Of a stretch of 64,000 nucleotides of DNA, positions 37,569 to 45,886 are shown in pieces (position 1 is the first letter of the stretch; each line of letters begins with the position of its first letter). The stretch covers positions 1 to 64,000 of the forward strand of contig CACBBU010000007.1 of the NCBI GenBank assembly GCA_902537615.1. The letters are read 5' to 3'. The notes under the pieces were generated by a model. That model did not search any database. It saw nothing but the letters and a program-made list of their open reading frames with translations, and was not told the origin of the DNA. This DNA comes from an uncultured Alphaproteobacteria bacterium (GTDB taxonomy: Bacteria; Pseudomonadota; Alphaproteobacteria; Methylaequorales; Methylaequoraceae). Made by a program: the position numbers and the translations under genes.

Positions 37569-38276
37569 ATGATCAAAATAAGTAGATACGCAGTAGAAAA
37601 GTTTCTGAATTGCAAAAGATGTTTTTTTCTTGAGCAAAAACATAGAGTTAGATTACAAAGCTTACCTTTTACTTTAAATAATGCAGTAGATAATCTTTGT
37701 AAAAATGAATTTGATTATTACAGAAGAAAACAGCTACCTCACCCAATTTTTATAGAAAACAACATTGATGCAGTACCTTTTAATCATCCTAACATAGATG
37801 AGTGGAGAAATAATAGGAAAGGTATTAATTACAATGACTCAATTAATGAGTTTCATTTTTATGGTGCTGTTGATGATGTATGGGTCAAACCCAACGGTGA
37901 ACTAATAATATCCGATGTAAAGGCAACAGCAAAAAAAGAATTTAATTGGTTTGAAACTTATAAGTATGAATATGCTAAGGGATATAAACGTCAAATTGAA
38001 ATGTATCAATGGTTGTTCAGAAAAAATGGTTTTAAGGTCTCAAATGATGGATTTTTAGTTTACTTTAATGGCTTGAGAAATGAGCCAATGTTTAATAAAC
38101 AATTAAATTTTGAGCTTCATCTTATAAAACTGGAATGCAGTGATGAATGGGTTGAAGAAACAATAATTAGAGCAATAAAATTGCTGAAGACTGATGATCT
38201 ACCGTCTGCATCAAAAAGTTGTAGTACATGTTCATATTTAAAAGATCGTTGGAAGGTTAAACAAAAAATTGATTGA
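37569..38276 (+). CDS. PD-(D/E)XK nuclease-like protein with two CxxC pairs
   Basis: This is a 235-residue protein of the RecB/Cas4-type nuclease fold. The core reads GAVDD (Asp102/103), then IISDVKAT (Asp116-x-Lys118) and GYKRQIEMYQWLF with Gln142, matching the D, DxK and Q motifs. Cysteines flank the core: Cys15-x-x-Cys18 near the N-terminus and Cys218-x-x-Cys221 near the C-terminus. This placement resembles the iron-sulfur staple of Cas4 and AddB, although those usually have one plus three cysteines. No Cas genes, helicase or CRISPR array are adjacent. The substrate is unknown. Confidence 0.72.
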   Translation: MIKISRYAVEKFLNCKRCFFLEQKHRVRLQSLPFTLNNAVDNLCKNEFDYYRRKQLPHPIFIENNIDAVPFNHPNIDEWRNNRKGINYNDSINEFHFYGAVDDVWVKPNGELIISDVKATAKKEFNWFETYKYEYAKGYKRQIEMYQWLFRKNGFKVSNDGFLVYFNGLRNEPMFNKQLNFELHLIKLECSDEWVEETIIRAIKLLKTDDLPSASKSCSTCSYLKDRWKVKQKID

Positions 38277-38287
38277 ATTATTTTTTT

Positions 38288-38668
38288 TTATTCGTCCTCG
38301 CTTTTAAGGCTTGTATGTAATGAATTATCTAAGTTAGTTAATCTAATACAAGTAGACCGCAATATTGCTCTAATTAATGATGATGATTTTCTATATTCGC
38401 TAATTAAGGTATTTTTTGGAATTTTTATTGCAAGGCAGTCTTTTACAGCTTTTGTTGTAACAGTTCTTTTTGTATCAAGCAATATTGATTGTTCACCAAA
38501 AACCTCTTCTTCGTTAATAAAACCGACTGTGGTGCCTTTCTTTGAAATGATTTCAACTTCTCCCTTTTTTAAAAAATAAGCACAATCTGACTGTTCATCA
38601 AAATTATAAATCACCGAACCAGCCTTAAACTGTACACTATTTTCATCATCAAAGTCTGAATCTAACAT
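38288..38668 (-). CDS. Cyclic nucleotide-binding domain protein
   Basis: This 126-residue protein is made almost only of a CRP/FNR-type cyclic nucleotide-binding domain. It has GSVIYNFDEQSDCAYFLKKGEVEI at the start, EVFGEQSILLDTKRTVTTKAV in the phosphate-binding-cassette position, and a short C-terminal helix. The DNA-binding helix-turn-helix of CRP is absent. The classic cassette arginine appears as R in TKRTVTT, so nucleotide binding is possible. It is probably a small regulator or partner protein. Confidence 0.75.
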   Translation of the reverse strand: MLDSDFDDENSVQFKAGSVIYNFDEQSDCAYFLKKGEVEIISKKGTTVGFINEEEVFGEQSILLDTKRTVTTKAVKDCLAIKIPKNTLISEYRKSSSLIRAILRSTCIRLTNLDNSLHTSLKSEDE

Positions 38669-38817
38669 ATTTATAACTGTAACTATCCTTAATAATTTAG
38701 TATAGTAATAAATAAAAAATCAAAAATTAATAAAATTTTAATTTTTCTAACATCTTTTGGTTAATATTAGTTTTTAAAACCTAATCTAATAAGCATTTTA
38801 GAAATAAAAATTTTGGC

Positions 38818-38865
38818 ACCACCTTGCTTTTGCTTCAATCATAAGACCTACTGTTACAAGGTGGT
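38818..38865. repeat. Inverted repeat in a 230-base intergenic region
   Basis: ACCACCTTG at 38818-38826 and CAAGGTGGT at 38857-38865 are perfect reverse complements separated by 30 bases. They lie 34 bases before the small secreted protein gene at 38899. The pair could form a hairpin in the 5' leader of that gene, or act as an operator. There is no T-run directly after it. Confidence 0.5.
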
Positions 38866-38898
38866 ATAATTAAATTAATAATTAAATTAAAAATTTAA

Positions 38899-39246
38899 AT
38901 GATTAAGTTTCTTTTTATCTTTCTTTTTATTTTTGAAGCAAATGCAAAAGACAATTGTGAAATTTATAACATTTTTGATGAGCCAGTAAAAAGTAACTTA
39001 TGTCAAAAGGGTCAAAGATTATTTGGTTATCATCAGTTTGATTCAGAAAATAGTCAGTTTAAATACGAATTTAATAAAAAATTTAATGTACATTTATTAA
39101 AATTGTATAAAAGTGAAACACTAAATTTTTTAGAAAAATTTTGTACAAATGACAATAACTTAAAAATAAAAGAAATTATCAATTTCAATAAAAAAAGAAA
39201 TTCAAAGTTCACAACAAAGGTTATAATTTCATGTAAGTTAAAATAA
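38899..39246 (+). CDS. Small secreted protein, hypothetical
   Basis: This is a 115-residue protein with an N-terminal signal peptide (FLFIFLFIFEANA, probable cleavage near residue 16). The mature part has four cysteines, enough for two disulfides in the periplasm. No known domain is recognised. It is followed after two bases by the small zinc-ribbon gene on the same strand. Confidence 0.6.
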   Translation: MIKFLFIFLFIFEANAKDNCEIYNIFDEPVKSNLCQKGQRLFGYHQFDSENSQFKYEFNKKFNVHLLKLYKSETLNFLEKFCTNDNNLKIKEIINFNKKRNSKFTTKVIISCKLK

Positions 39247-39248
39247 AT

Positions 39249-39395
39249 ATGAAGGAAAATATTGAATTAAGAGTATGTAAGGGGTGTGATGCTCCATTAC
39301 CATGTAGTCCTGAAAGTGAGAGCTTTTTTACCAAGGGTCGGGATATATGTGATGATTGTGTAAAGTACGAAAGGGAGAGTAAGGTTAAAAGATAA
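39249..39395 (+). CDS. Small zinc-ribbon-like protein (48 aa)
   Basis: This is a 48-codon open frame. Two CxxC pairs are present: Cys10-x-x-Cys13 (VCKGCDAPLPC) and Cys34-x-x-Cys37 (ICDDCVKY), separated by 20 residues, with an extra Cys19. Such spacing is typical of a treble-clef or zinc-ribbon knuckle, so it is probably a real metal-binding microprotein. It begins two bases after the secreted protein gene, and its 3' end lies within a strong hairpin that terminates the unit. Confidence 0.7.
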   Translation: MKENIELRVCKGCDAPLPCSPESESFFTKGRDICDDCVKYERESKVKR

Positions 39396-39415
39396 AACTT
39401 TTAACCTTACACTCT
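39376..39415. terminator. Bidirectional terminator hairpin between convergent genes
   Basis: An 11-base perfect stem (AAGGTTAAAAG / CTTTTAACCTT) around the loop ATAAAA is extended by AGAGT/ACTCT after a two-base bulge. It lies exactly where the plus-strand zinc-ribbon gene ends and the minus-strand gene at 39419 stops, so it can serve both directions. The T-tract is short, so efficiency is uncertain. Confidence 0.65.
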
Positions 39416-39418
39416 AAG

Positions 39419-39664
39419 TTACTTATTTTTAAATAAAGCTAAAGCTCTATCAAAGATTTCTTCAGCATTGTCAAGCTCACCAATTCTTAACTTCTCTTCA
39501 CCTTGTGTTCTAAGGTTAGAAATTTTAGCAAAGGTTTGTGAGCTAATTTGACTATCATCTGAGAAAAGCTTTGAGTCTAACTCTGTCATTTTCTGATAAG
39601 GACAGGCTTCAACATTTAATGAGAAGGCTAAAGCAAAACAAAAACAAAAGATGATTTTTTTCAT
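39419..39664 (-). CDS. Small secreted protein, hypothetical
   Basis: This is 81 residues with a clear signal peptide (KKIIFCFCFALAFSLNVEA). The mature part is short and helical (AKISNLRTQGEEKLRIGELDNAEEIFDRALALFK), with a tetratricopeptide-like single helix pair. A single cysteine follows the cleavage site. No family is recognised. An AGGAGT Shine-Dalgarno-like sequence precedes the start. Confidence 0.65.
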   Translation of the reverse strand: MKKIIFCFCFALAFSLNVEACPYQKMTELDSKLFSDDSQISSQTFAKISNLRTQGEEKLRIGELDNAEEIFDRALALFKNK

Positions 39665-39730
39665 AATTACTCCTATATTAAATAATAATTTAATACTCTA
39701 AATATTAATTTCAAATCTTTTATTAAATTT

Positions 39731-40204
39731 ATGCAAAAAATTATCCCTTTAAGTTTCTTTTTTATTTTTGCGATATTAAATATTAACAAATCCTTTTCAA
39801 AAGGTGATTTAACAAGACAGACAGTTATTGAAGTTGAAGTGAATCTCAAAGGAGAAACAGGAAAGGTTCACTTTTTCCAACCGCCAGTTCTAAAGTTCAA
39901 AACCGGTAAACTTTATAAGCTTAAGCTAATAAATTTAAGTGACAGTAAACACTATTTTACCTCAGAAAAGTTTTCTAACTCTATTTTCACAAGAAAAATT
40001 CAAATTAACAAAAATAATAAAAAAATTGCTGAAATTAAAGGTATTATTAAGGAGGTTGAGGTTTTTCCAGACAATATTGTTGAATGGTGGTTTGTTCCAA
40101 TTAAAACTGGAGAATTTAATGATTTATTTTGCAAGATTGTAGACAAAAAAACAAAAAAAACTCATAAACAAATGGGTATGAGTGGTAAAATTATAATTGA
40201 ATAA
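39731..40204 (+). CDS. Cupredoxin-like periplasmic protein
   Basis: This is a 157-residue protein with signal peptide (residues 1-23) followed by a small beta-rich domain. Likely type-1 copper ligands are in the right order: His in DSKHYFTSEKF, Cys in DLFCKIVD, then His and Met in KTHKQMGMSGKIIIE at the C-terminus. This fits an electron-transfer or copper-binding cupredoxin. It has no membrane anchor beyond the signal. It stands alone between a divergent secreted protein gene and the thermonuclease gene. Confidence 0.75.
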   Translation: MQKIIPLSFFFIFAILNINKSFSKGDLTRQTVIEVEVNLKGETGKVHFFQPPVLKFKTGKLYKLKLINLSDSKHYFTSEKFSNSIFTRKIQINKNNKKIAEIKGIIKEVEVFPDNIVEWWFVPIKTGEFNDLFCKIVDKKTKKTHKQMGMSGKIIIE

Positions 40205-40273
40205 AAGATAAACTTAAATTTATAACCCTTAATAATAAACTTATCACAAATTATTTGATTTATTCATATCGCA

Positions 40274-40774
40274 ATGCACAAAACTAAAAATTTATATCTT
40301 GTTTTGTTTTTAGCTATTATTTTTAAAATTGATTTAGTCAAATCTGAAGACAATATAATTAATCCAAATAGAAATTTTTTTAAAGTGGTTGATGGTGATA
40401 CTATACATATAATGGGAAAAAGGTATAGACTTCATGGGATTGACGCTCCTGAGGCCACACAAAAATGTGAAAGAAATGACAAAATTTATTTTTGTGGGAC
40501 TGAGGCCACAGAACATTTAAAATCACTTATAAAAAACGAGAAAAAAGTATGGTGCAAAAAAAAAGCTGTTGATAGGTATAAAAGAATTGTTGCAGTTTGT
40601 TATTATAATAAAAAAAACCTTAATAAACTTATGGTAAGGAATGGATGGGCTATTGCTTATCAAAAATATTCAAAAGATTATGTTGACGATGAAAATTATG
40701 CAAGAAAAAATAAACTTGGAATGTGGGAAGGCCGATTCATTGAGCCCTATAAATGGCGAGAAAAAAATAGATAA
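40274..40774 (+). CDS. Thermonuclease (SNase-like) family protein, exported
   Basis: This is 166 residues with a signal-peptide-like N-terminus (residues 5-24). The staphylococcal-nuclease fold is clear: FKVVDGDTIHIMGKRYRLHGIDAPE, including the metal Asp and the RLxGIDAPE arginine and glutamate region. The downstream VDRYKRIVAV with the second catalytic arginine and GWAIAY follow. It probably degrades nucleic acids in the periplasm or outside the cell. Confidence 0.92.
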   Translation: MHKTKNLYLVLFLAIIFKIDLVKSEDNIINPNRNFFKVVDGDTIHIMGKRYRLHGIDAPEATQKCERNDKIYFCGTEATEHLKSLIKNEKKVWCKKKAVDRYKRIVAVCYYNKKNLNKLMVRNGWAIAYQKYSKDYVDDENYARKNKLGMWEGRFIEPYKWREKNR

Positions 40775-40802
40775 TTTTACTTCATTATAATAAAACTAAA
40801 AA

Positions 40803-41075
40803 ATGAATTATCAAAAAATCATTCAAAATAAAATCAGCTTGAAAAATATCAAATACTGGCGATGGCTAGGCTTTATTTTAGCTGTAGTTGGAGCTTACAT
40901 TTTAGGTAATGCCGATGTTTCATCTCAATGGCTCGGTTGGACTATTTGCTCAGTATCCTGCTTTATTTGGATTATCATGGGAATAAAAGATAGAGACGTA
41001 CCTAGAACCTTAATGGAGGTTATGTACTTTGTTATTGGAATTAGAGCAATTATTAACTGGGTTAAATTTTATTAA
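40803..41075 (+). CDS. Small membrane protein, hypothetical
   Basis: This is 90 residues with three hydrophobic helices (about 22-37, 44-60 and 70-86). Conserved-looking features are WLGWTICSVSCFIWIIMGIKD and RTLMEVMYFVIGIRAIINW. These resemble short PnuC-like or amino-acid-transporter-like membrane proteins of marine bacteria. No function is assigned. Confidence 0.6.
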   Translation: MNYQKIIQNKISLKNIKYWRWLGFILAVVGAYILGNADVSSQWLGWTICSVSCFIWIIMGIKDRDVPRTLMEVMYFVIGIRAIINWVKFY

Positions 41076-41292
41076 AATTTCTATTTTGATAAGGTAATTT
41101 TAACAGATAATCAATTTCATCAGTTTAATAAAAATTAGAAATACTGAAATTTTTGAATAGTATTCAATTAATAAGGCTATAGGTGGCGGTAAGGCCTATA
41201 AAGTACTAAGAGAGATTATATTCATTTTTTTGTTTGGTTTAAGTAAAATTTAGTTTGACCATTTTATATTAGGGTGATTTAATCCAAATATT

Positions 41293-43314
41293 ATGTTGAA
41301 AATACTATTTGGTGACCTAAGACATGGAACAATTGGTTATCATTCCGCTACTATGCCTCTTGCAGTTAGTTTTCTCGCTACCTATACTGAGTCGTTTTTA
41401 AAGAATAAAGTAAAAACAAAAATTTTTATTGAACCTGAGAAATTAATTTCAAGTATTCAAAAAGACAAGCCTGATGTAATTGCGTTATCTAATTATGTTT
41501 GGAATTGTGACCTTGGAAAATATATTTTTGAGGTAGCGAAGGAATTAAACCATAATGTTATCTCAATTGCTGGAGGTCCGGAATTTCCAAGAGATGAGAT
41601 TGAAGGGGCTGATTATCTTAGGGAAAGAAATGAGATTGACTTTTATGTTTATCAAGAAGGTGAAATAGCCTTTCTAAATCTTGTAAAATTAATTATTAAA
41701 TCAAAAAAAATTGAAGATTTAAAATCTAATCCCATTAAGGGAGTAAAATTTATTAACCCCAATAATAAAGAGTTAATAACTGGAATTCCCCATGAAAGAC
41801 TTAAAGAGTTAGATAACATTCCTTCGCCATATCTTTCTGGTAAGATGGATCAATATCTTGATGGTAGGTTTCAACCATTTATTGAATCCGCTAGAGGTTG
41901 TCCTTATGCATGTACTTTCTGTGAAGCAGCGTCATCCTGGTATAATAAGGTTAATAGTTTTACTGTAGAAAGGGTTAAAAAAGAACTTCTTTATATTGCA
42001 AAGAGAATGAAAAATTTTCCGGACGTCCCACTTGCAATTGCAGACTCAAACTTTGGAATGCTTAAACGAGATGAAGAAATCTCTGATTATATTGGTATTT
42101 TACAAGACAAATATAACTGGCCTAATTATTTTAGTGTTTCAACTGGAAAATCCCAACACGAGAGAATAATTAAGGTTGCCAAAAAACTTAAAAATAAATT
42201 AGTAGTTTCACTTTCTGTTCAATCGTTGAACGAAAAGACTTTAAGTCAGATAAAGAGAAAAAACTTAGGAGATGGAAACTTTGAAAGAGTCTATGACGCG
42301 CTCAGAGAAATTGGAATACATTCATACTCTGATATTATTTTTCCAATGCCTTATGAAACAAAAGAAACCTTTTTTGAAGGAATAAGAAAATTATCTCATG
42401 CAAATATAGACAGATTTATTCCTTATACGACGATGATGCTCAAAGGAACAGAATTTGCCTCTTCAAGTAATAGAAAAAAATTTGGTATGAAAACTAAATT
42501 CAGAGTGTTGCCTAATCAATTTGGTGAATATAATAAAAAAAAAATAATTGAGACAGAGGAAGTTTGTATAGAAACAAATACAATGTCCTTTTCAGAGTAT
42601 TTAGAGTGCAGAGGTTTTTCATTTGTAATAAAAGTTTTTAGTGAAGTGCAATTTGACGTAATGGTCCGTTTATTAAGAAACTTTAAGGTTGATCCTTTTG
42701 ATTTTTTTGTAACTGTTTGGAAAAAAATTCAAAACAAATCGTTAAATATTTCAAAAGCATATTATGACTTTATAGATGAAACAAAATCAGAATTATTTGA
42801 TACAAAAGAGTCTTGTCAAAAATTCTATGAAAAAGAGGAAAATTATAGGGATCTTCTAGAGGGATTAACTGGAAATAATGTCATGAGGAAGAGCTATGCT
42901 AATGTACTAATTGATCATAATGTAGAGGCTATCAACCTTGGTTTTAATTGTTTAAAAGAAATCTTAAAGCCTAGGCTTGATAAAGAAGCTATTTCAGCTA
43001 TTGAGGATGTAAGAGTATGGACATTAGTTACGAGAAATATTGATGATGTTTTTAAGATAAAAAAAAATGCATTTGATATCAAAACACTTAACCTAAATTT
43101 TGATGTCCCTTCTTGGTATAATAGTACAGTAGATTCTGGAAATATCCTAACCTTTAAAAAAAAGGCGATGGGAAAGGTAACATATAATACTGAAAAAATA
43201 TTATCTGTAGTTAACTCTACTAAAAGAATGTATAGTCAAAATATCTATCACTGGGTTCCTAAAGCCATTGAAAAAACCAGTTTAAGAATTTTTTGGGGAA
43301 ATTTTAATAGATAA
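41293..43314 (+). CDS. B12-binding-domain radical SAM enzyme
   Basis: This is a 673-residue enzyme. The N-terminal half (to about 135) is a Rossmann-like cobalamin-binding domain with DVIALSNYVWNCDLGKYIF and SIAGGPEFPRDEIEGADY. The radical SAM cluster motif is Cys203, Cys207 and Cys210 in ARGCPYACTFCEAA. A TIM-barrel core and a long C-terminal region of unknown type follow. Members of this class methylate unreactive carbons or rearrange skeletons, but the substrate here is unknown. It stands alone, 253 bases before an ABC exporter. It is not a PqqE homologue, because PqqE has a SPASM cysteine domain that is absent here. Confidence 0.85.
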   Translation: MLKILFGDLRHGTIGYHSATMPLAVSFLATYTESFLKNKVKTKIFIEPEKLISSIQKDKPDVIALSNYVWNCDLGKYIFEVAKELNHNVISIAGGPEFPRDEIEGADYLRERNEIDFYVYQEGEIAFLNLVKLIIKSKKIEDLKSNPIKGVKFINPNNKELITGIPHERLKELDNIPSPYLSGKMDQYLDGRFQPFIESARGCPYACTFCEAASSWYNKVNSFTVERVKKELLYIAKRMKNFPDVPLAIADSNFGMLKRDEEISDYIGILQDKYNWPNYFSVSTGKSQHERIIKVAKKLKNKLVVSLSVQSLNEKTLSQIKRKNLGDGNFERVYDALREIGIHSYSDIIFPMPYETKETFFEGIRKLSHANIDRFIPYTTMMLKGTEFASSSNRKKFGMKTKFRVLPNQFGEYNKKKIIETEEVCIETNTMSFSEYLECRGFSFVIKVFSEVQFDVMVRLLRNFKVDPFDFFVTVWKKIQNKSLNISKAYYDFIDETKSELFDTKESCQKFYEKEENYRDLLEGLTGNNVMRKSYANVLIDHNVEAINLGFNCLKEILKPRLDKEAISAIEDVRVWTLVTRNIDDVFKIKKNAFDIKTLNLNFDVPSWYNSTVDSGNILTFKKKAMGKVTYNTEKILSVVNSTKRMYSQNIYHWVPKAIEKTSLRIFWGNFNR

Positions 43315-43567
43315 TATTAGAGAATTTTCTATTTAGGAGATAATCTTAAAAATTGCCTAATTCTCAAGATAAAGTTTATGAAGTAAATGCCTTGATATCC
43401 CGTCATACTTAGTTATACAAGAAAAGTTAAAATGTATATAATTTAAAAATATTTACAATTAGACTACCATCTCGGATAGTAAAATAATTGATTCACTACT
43501 AATTATACTTGGTAATCATATTTCAAAAGAAATCTTGTCTAAAAGAGACTATATTAATATCAAACCA

Positions 43568-44479
43568 ATGACTGCAATATTAGTTAAAAAATTAAACAAA
43601 TATTATGATAATGGCTTTAAAGCTCTATCAAATATTAATTTAGAAATAAAAAAAGGCGAAATATTTGCACTGCTTGGTCCTAATGGTGCTGGCAAGTCAA
43701 CATTAATCAATATTATTTGCGGAATTAACAAAAAAAAGGATGGCGAAATATCTGTCTTTGGACATGATATTGAGAAAAGTTATAAGATGGCCAGGTCAAA
43801 GATTGGACTTGTGCCTCAAGAAATTGCGACTGACTCTTTTGAAAAAGTAATAGATACACTTAAATTTAGTAGAGGATTATTCAATAAAAAAAGTTCAATA
43901 GAATACCTAGAAATGGTTTTAAAGTCATTGGAGTTATTTGAAAAAAGAAATCAACAAATTAGAACATTGTCAGGTGGAATGAAAAGGAGAGTAATGATTG
44001 CCAAAGCAATGTCTCATGAACCTAATATTCTTTTCCTTGATGAACCAACTGCAGGAGTAGATGTGGAGTTGAGGCAGTCGTTGTGGAAAAATCTTCATCA
44101 TTTAAAAAAAAATGGAGTTACAATTTTTCTTACAACTCACTACATTGAAGAAGCAGAAAGACTAGCTGATAGAGTTGGTATTATTCATCAAGGTGAGATA
44201 ATTATGGTTGAAAAAAAAGATAAAATACTTGAGAAATTAGGGGATAAAAGAGTTATTATAACAATCAATAAAACTTCAAAAAATTTGAAAAATATTCTAG
44301 CTAAATATAATTTTCAAAAGAGAAAGAATAAATTAATATTTTCACTAGACTTGAAAAATAATACAAACTCTGTGTCTGATTTATTTAAAGATTTAATAAA
44401 AAATTCAATAACTTTTTATGATGTAGAGATTAAAAAAAATAATTTAGAAGAAATATTTCTTAATTTGATTGATCAATGA
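43568..44479 (+). CDS. ABC-2 type exporter, ATP-binding subunit
   Basis: This is 303 residues from the ATG at 43568. An upstream in-frame TTG at 43535 would add eleven residues unlike the family. Walker A GPNGAGKST is at 37-45, the signature is LSGGMKRRVMIAKA, and Walker B is ILFLDEPTAGVD. A C-terminal extension typical of drug/antibiotic ABC-2 exporters follows. It overlaps the permease gene by four bases and resembles the YadG type. The substrate is not known. Confidence 0.93.
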   Translation: MTAILVKKLNKYYDNGFKALSNINLEIKKGEIFALLGPNGAGKSTLINIICGINKKKDGEISVFGHDIEKSYKMARSKIGLVPQEIATDSFEKVIDTLKFSRGLFNKKSSIEYLEMVLKSLELFEKRNQQIRTLSGGMKRRVMIAKAMSHEPNILFLDEPTAGVDVELRQSLWKNLHHLKKNGVTIFLTTHYIEEAERLADRVGIIHQGEIIMVEKKDKILEKLGDKRVIITINKTSKNLKNILAKYNFQKRKNKLIFSLDLKNNTNSVSDLFKDLIKNSITFYDVEIKKNNLEEIFLNLIDQ

Positions 44480-45237
44480 ATATAAAGGGTATTATTGCAA
44501 TTTATAAGTATGAGATGTCTAGAACATACAGAACATTTGGTCAAAGTATCGCTTCACCCGTCTTATCTACAGCCTTATATTTTATTGTTTTTGGTACCGC
44601 AATAGGTTCTAGAATTGGAGACATTGATGGAGTAAGTTATTCCTCATTTATTGTTCCAGGTTTAATTATGCTGACTGTCCTAACACAAAGTTTATCAAAT
44701 GCTTCATTTGGAATATTCTTCCCAAAATTCAGCGGTACTATTTATGAAGTTTTATCAGCTCCTATTTCACCATTTGAAATAACTACTGGATATGTAACAG
44801 CAGCAACTACAAAATCAGTAATTGTTGGAACTATAATTTTAATTACCTCCACTTTTTTTGTAGATTTAAATATAAAATATCCCTTTGAAATGTTTTGTCT
44901 GTTAATTCTAATTAGCCTAACCTTTAGTCTGTTTGGTTTTATAATTGGTATTTGGGCAAATGACTTTCAAAGAATTCAATTAATTCCTTCATTTATTATT
45001 ACTCCCTTAACATTCTTAGGTGGAAGTTTCTATTCCATAAGTATGCTTCCTGAAATATGGCAAAAAATCTCCTATTTTAATCCAATTGTTTATTTAATAA
45101 GTGCTTTTCGATGGAGTTTTTATGGTGAAGTAGAAATAGATATATACATTTCAATTACTACGATTTTTATTTTTTTATTAGCTTGCCTTTTGACAATACA
45201 CTTTATTTTTAAAACAGGTTATAGAATAAAATCGTAA
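44476..45237 (+). CDS. ABC-2 type exporter, permease subunit
   Basis: This is a 253-residue membrane protein with about six helices. It has an N-terminal amphipathic segment (YKYEMSRTYRTFGQSIASPVLSTALYF), the SFIVPGLIMLTVL segment and the PLTFLGGSFYSISMLP motif typical of the ABC-2 YadH family. It overlaps the ATPase gene by four bases, so the two form one transporter. The neighbouring radical SAM gene is on the same strand, but its role in supplying an exported product is only a guess. Confidence 0.92.
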   Translation: MNIKGIIAIYKYEMSRTYRTFGQSIASPVLSTALYFIVFGTAIGSRIGDIDGVSYSSFIVPGLIMLTVLTQSLSNASFGIFFPKFSGTIYEVLSAPISPFEITTGYVTAATTKSVIVGTIILITSTFFVDLNIKYPFEMFCLLILISLTFSLFGFIIGIWANDFQRIQLIPSFIITPLTFLGGSFYSISMLPEIWQKISYFNPIVYLISAFRWSFYGEVEIDIYISITTIFIFLLACLLTIHFIFKTGYRIKS

Positions 45238-45330
45238 TCACAATAAACAAAATTTTAATGATGAAAAGGATTTTAGGGTATAGGTGGGGATAGAGCATTC
45301 AGCGTATAATAGAAAGGCTACAAAATTATT

Positions 45331-45825
45331 TTAGGATTTTTCTTCAACTTTTTTATTAGAATAGTGTTTAGTAAATTTGTTTTTTTCATATGACCATACT
45401 TCAATTTCAATATCTTGAGTCTTTTTTCTTGGACGAATACTTTCGGTAAATACCTCATTCTTTTTAAAATTCAGAACCAATCCTATTTTAATTTTTTTTA
45501 TGATAGCATTGTCGTTTTTTACGGCTGAACGCAGATAGTTTCGAAGTTGCTGACGATGTTCTTCTGCAATACCTGAGCTAACTTTTGTTTCAATAATAAT
45601 TGGTTCTTTTAAATCCATACATGAAAGAACGAGAAAATCAAGTTCGTGAAGAGCTATAGGATGATTATCATAGAAGACTTCAAGCCCTGCTTCACGCATA
45701 AAATCAATTTTATTTTTACGAAATTCAATGCCAAGAGCGGTTTGAAAATCCTCTTCTTTTAGTCCTGAGAGTTGTTTAAAAACTTTTTTTGAAATATCCT
45801 CTAGTTTGTATAAGAACTTATGCAT
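45331..45825 (-). CDS. GxxExxY family protein (PD-(D/E)XK-like)
   Basis: This 164-residue protein matches the GxxExxY family. A GLKEEDFQTAL segment (here with Phe instead of Tyr) precedes a nuclease-like core with Asp63 (LHELDFLVL), Glu79-x-Lys81 (IIIETK) and HRQQLRNYLRS. Six of its seven arginine codons are CGN, unlike the AGA/AGG of most neighbours, a hint of recent transfer. It stands alone with no toxin-antitoxin or phage partner visible. Activity is not established for the family. Confidence 0.78.
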   Translation of the reverse strand: MHKFLYKLEDISKKVFKQLSGLKEEDFQTALGIEFRKNKIDFMREAGLEVFYDNHPIALHELDFLVLSCMDLKEPIIIETKVSSGIAEEHRQQLRNYLRSAVKNDNAIIKKIKIGLVLNFKKNEVFTESIRPRKKTQDIEIEVWSYEKNKFTKHYSNKKVEEKS

Positions 45826-45886
45826 AAATTTTTCTTTTATTATAATAACATCAATTCATGATATTCATTCCGAACTTTGAGATAAT

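Noticed and set aside
41076-41292. The 217-base gap before the B12-type radical SAM gene was examined for a cobalamin riboswitch.
   Set aside because: No B12-box-like sequence was found. Only a weak TATAGG/CCTATA inverted repeat is present.
41293-43314. Possibility that the radical SAM enzyme is PqqE acting on the nearby PqqA peptide.
   Set aside because: It has a cobalamin-binding N-terminus and lacks the SPASM cysteine-rich C-terminus of PqqE, and it is about 5 kb from pqqA.
45305-45310. A perfect TATAAT in the gap after the ABC permease gene.
   Set aside because: It points toward the 3' end of the convergent GxxExxY gene and no gene follows on that strand, so chance in AT-rich DNA is more likely.
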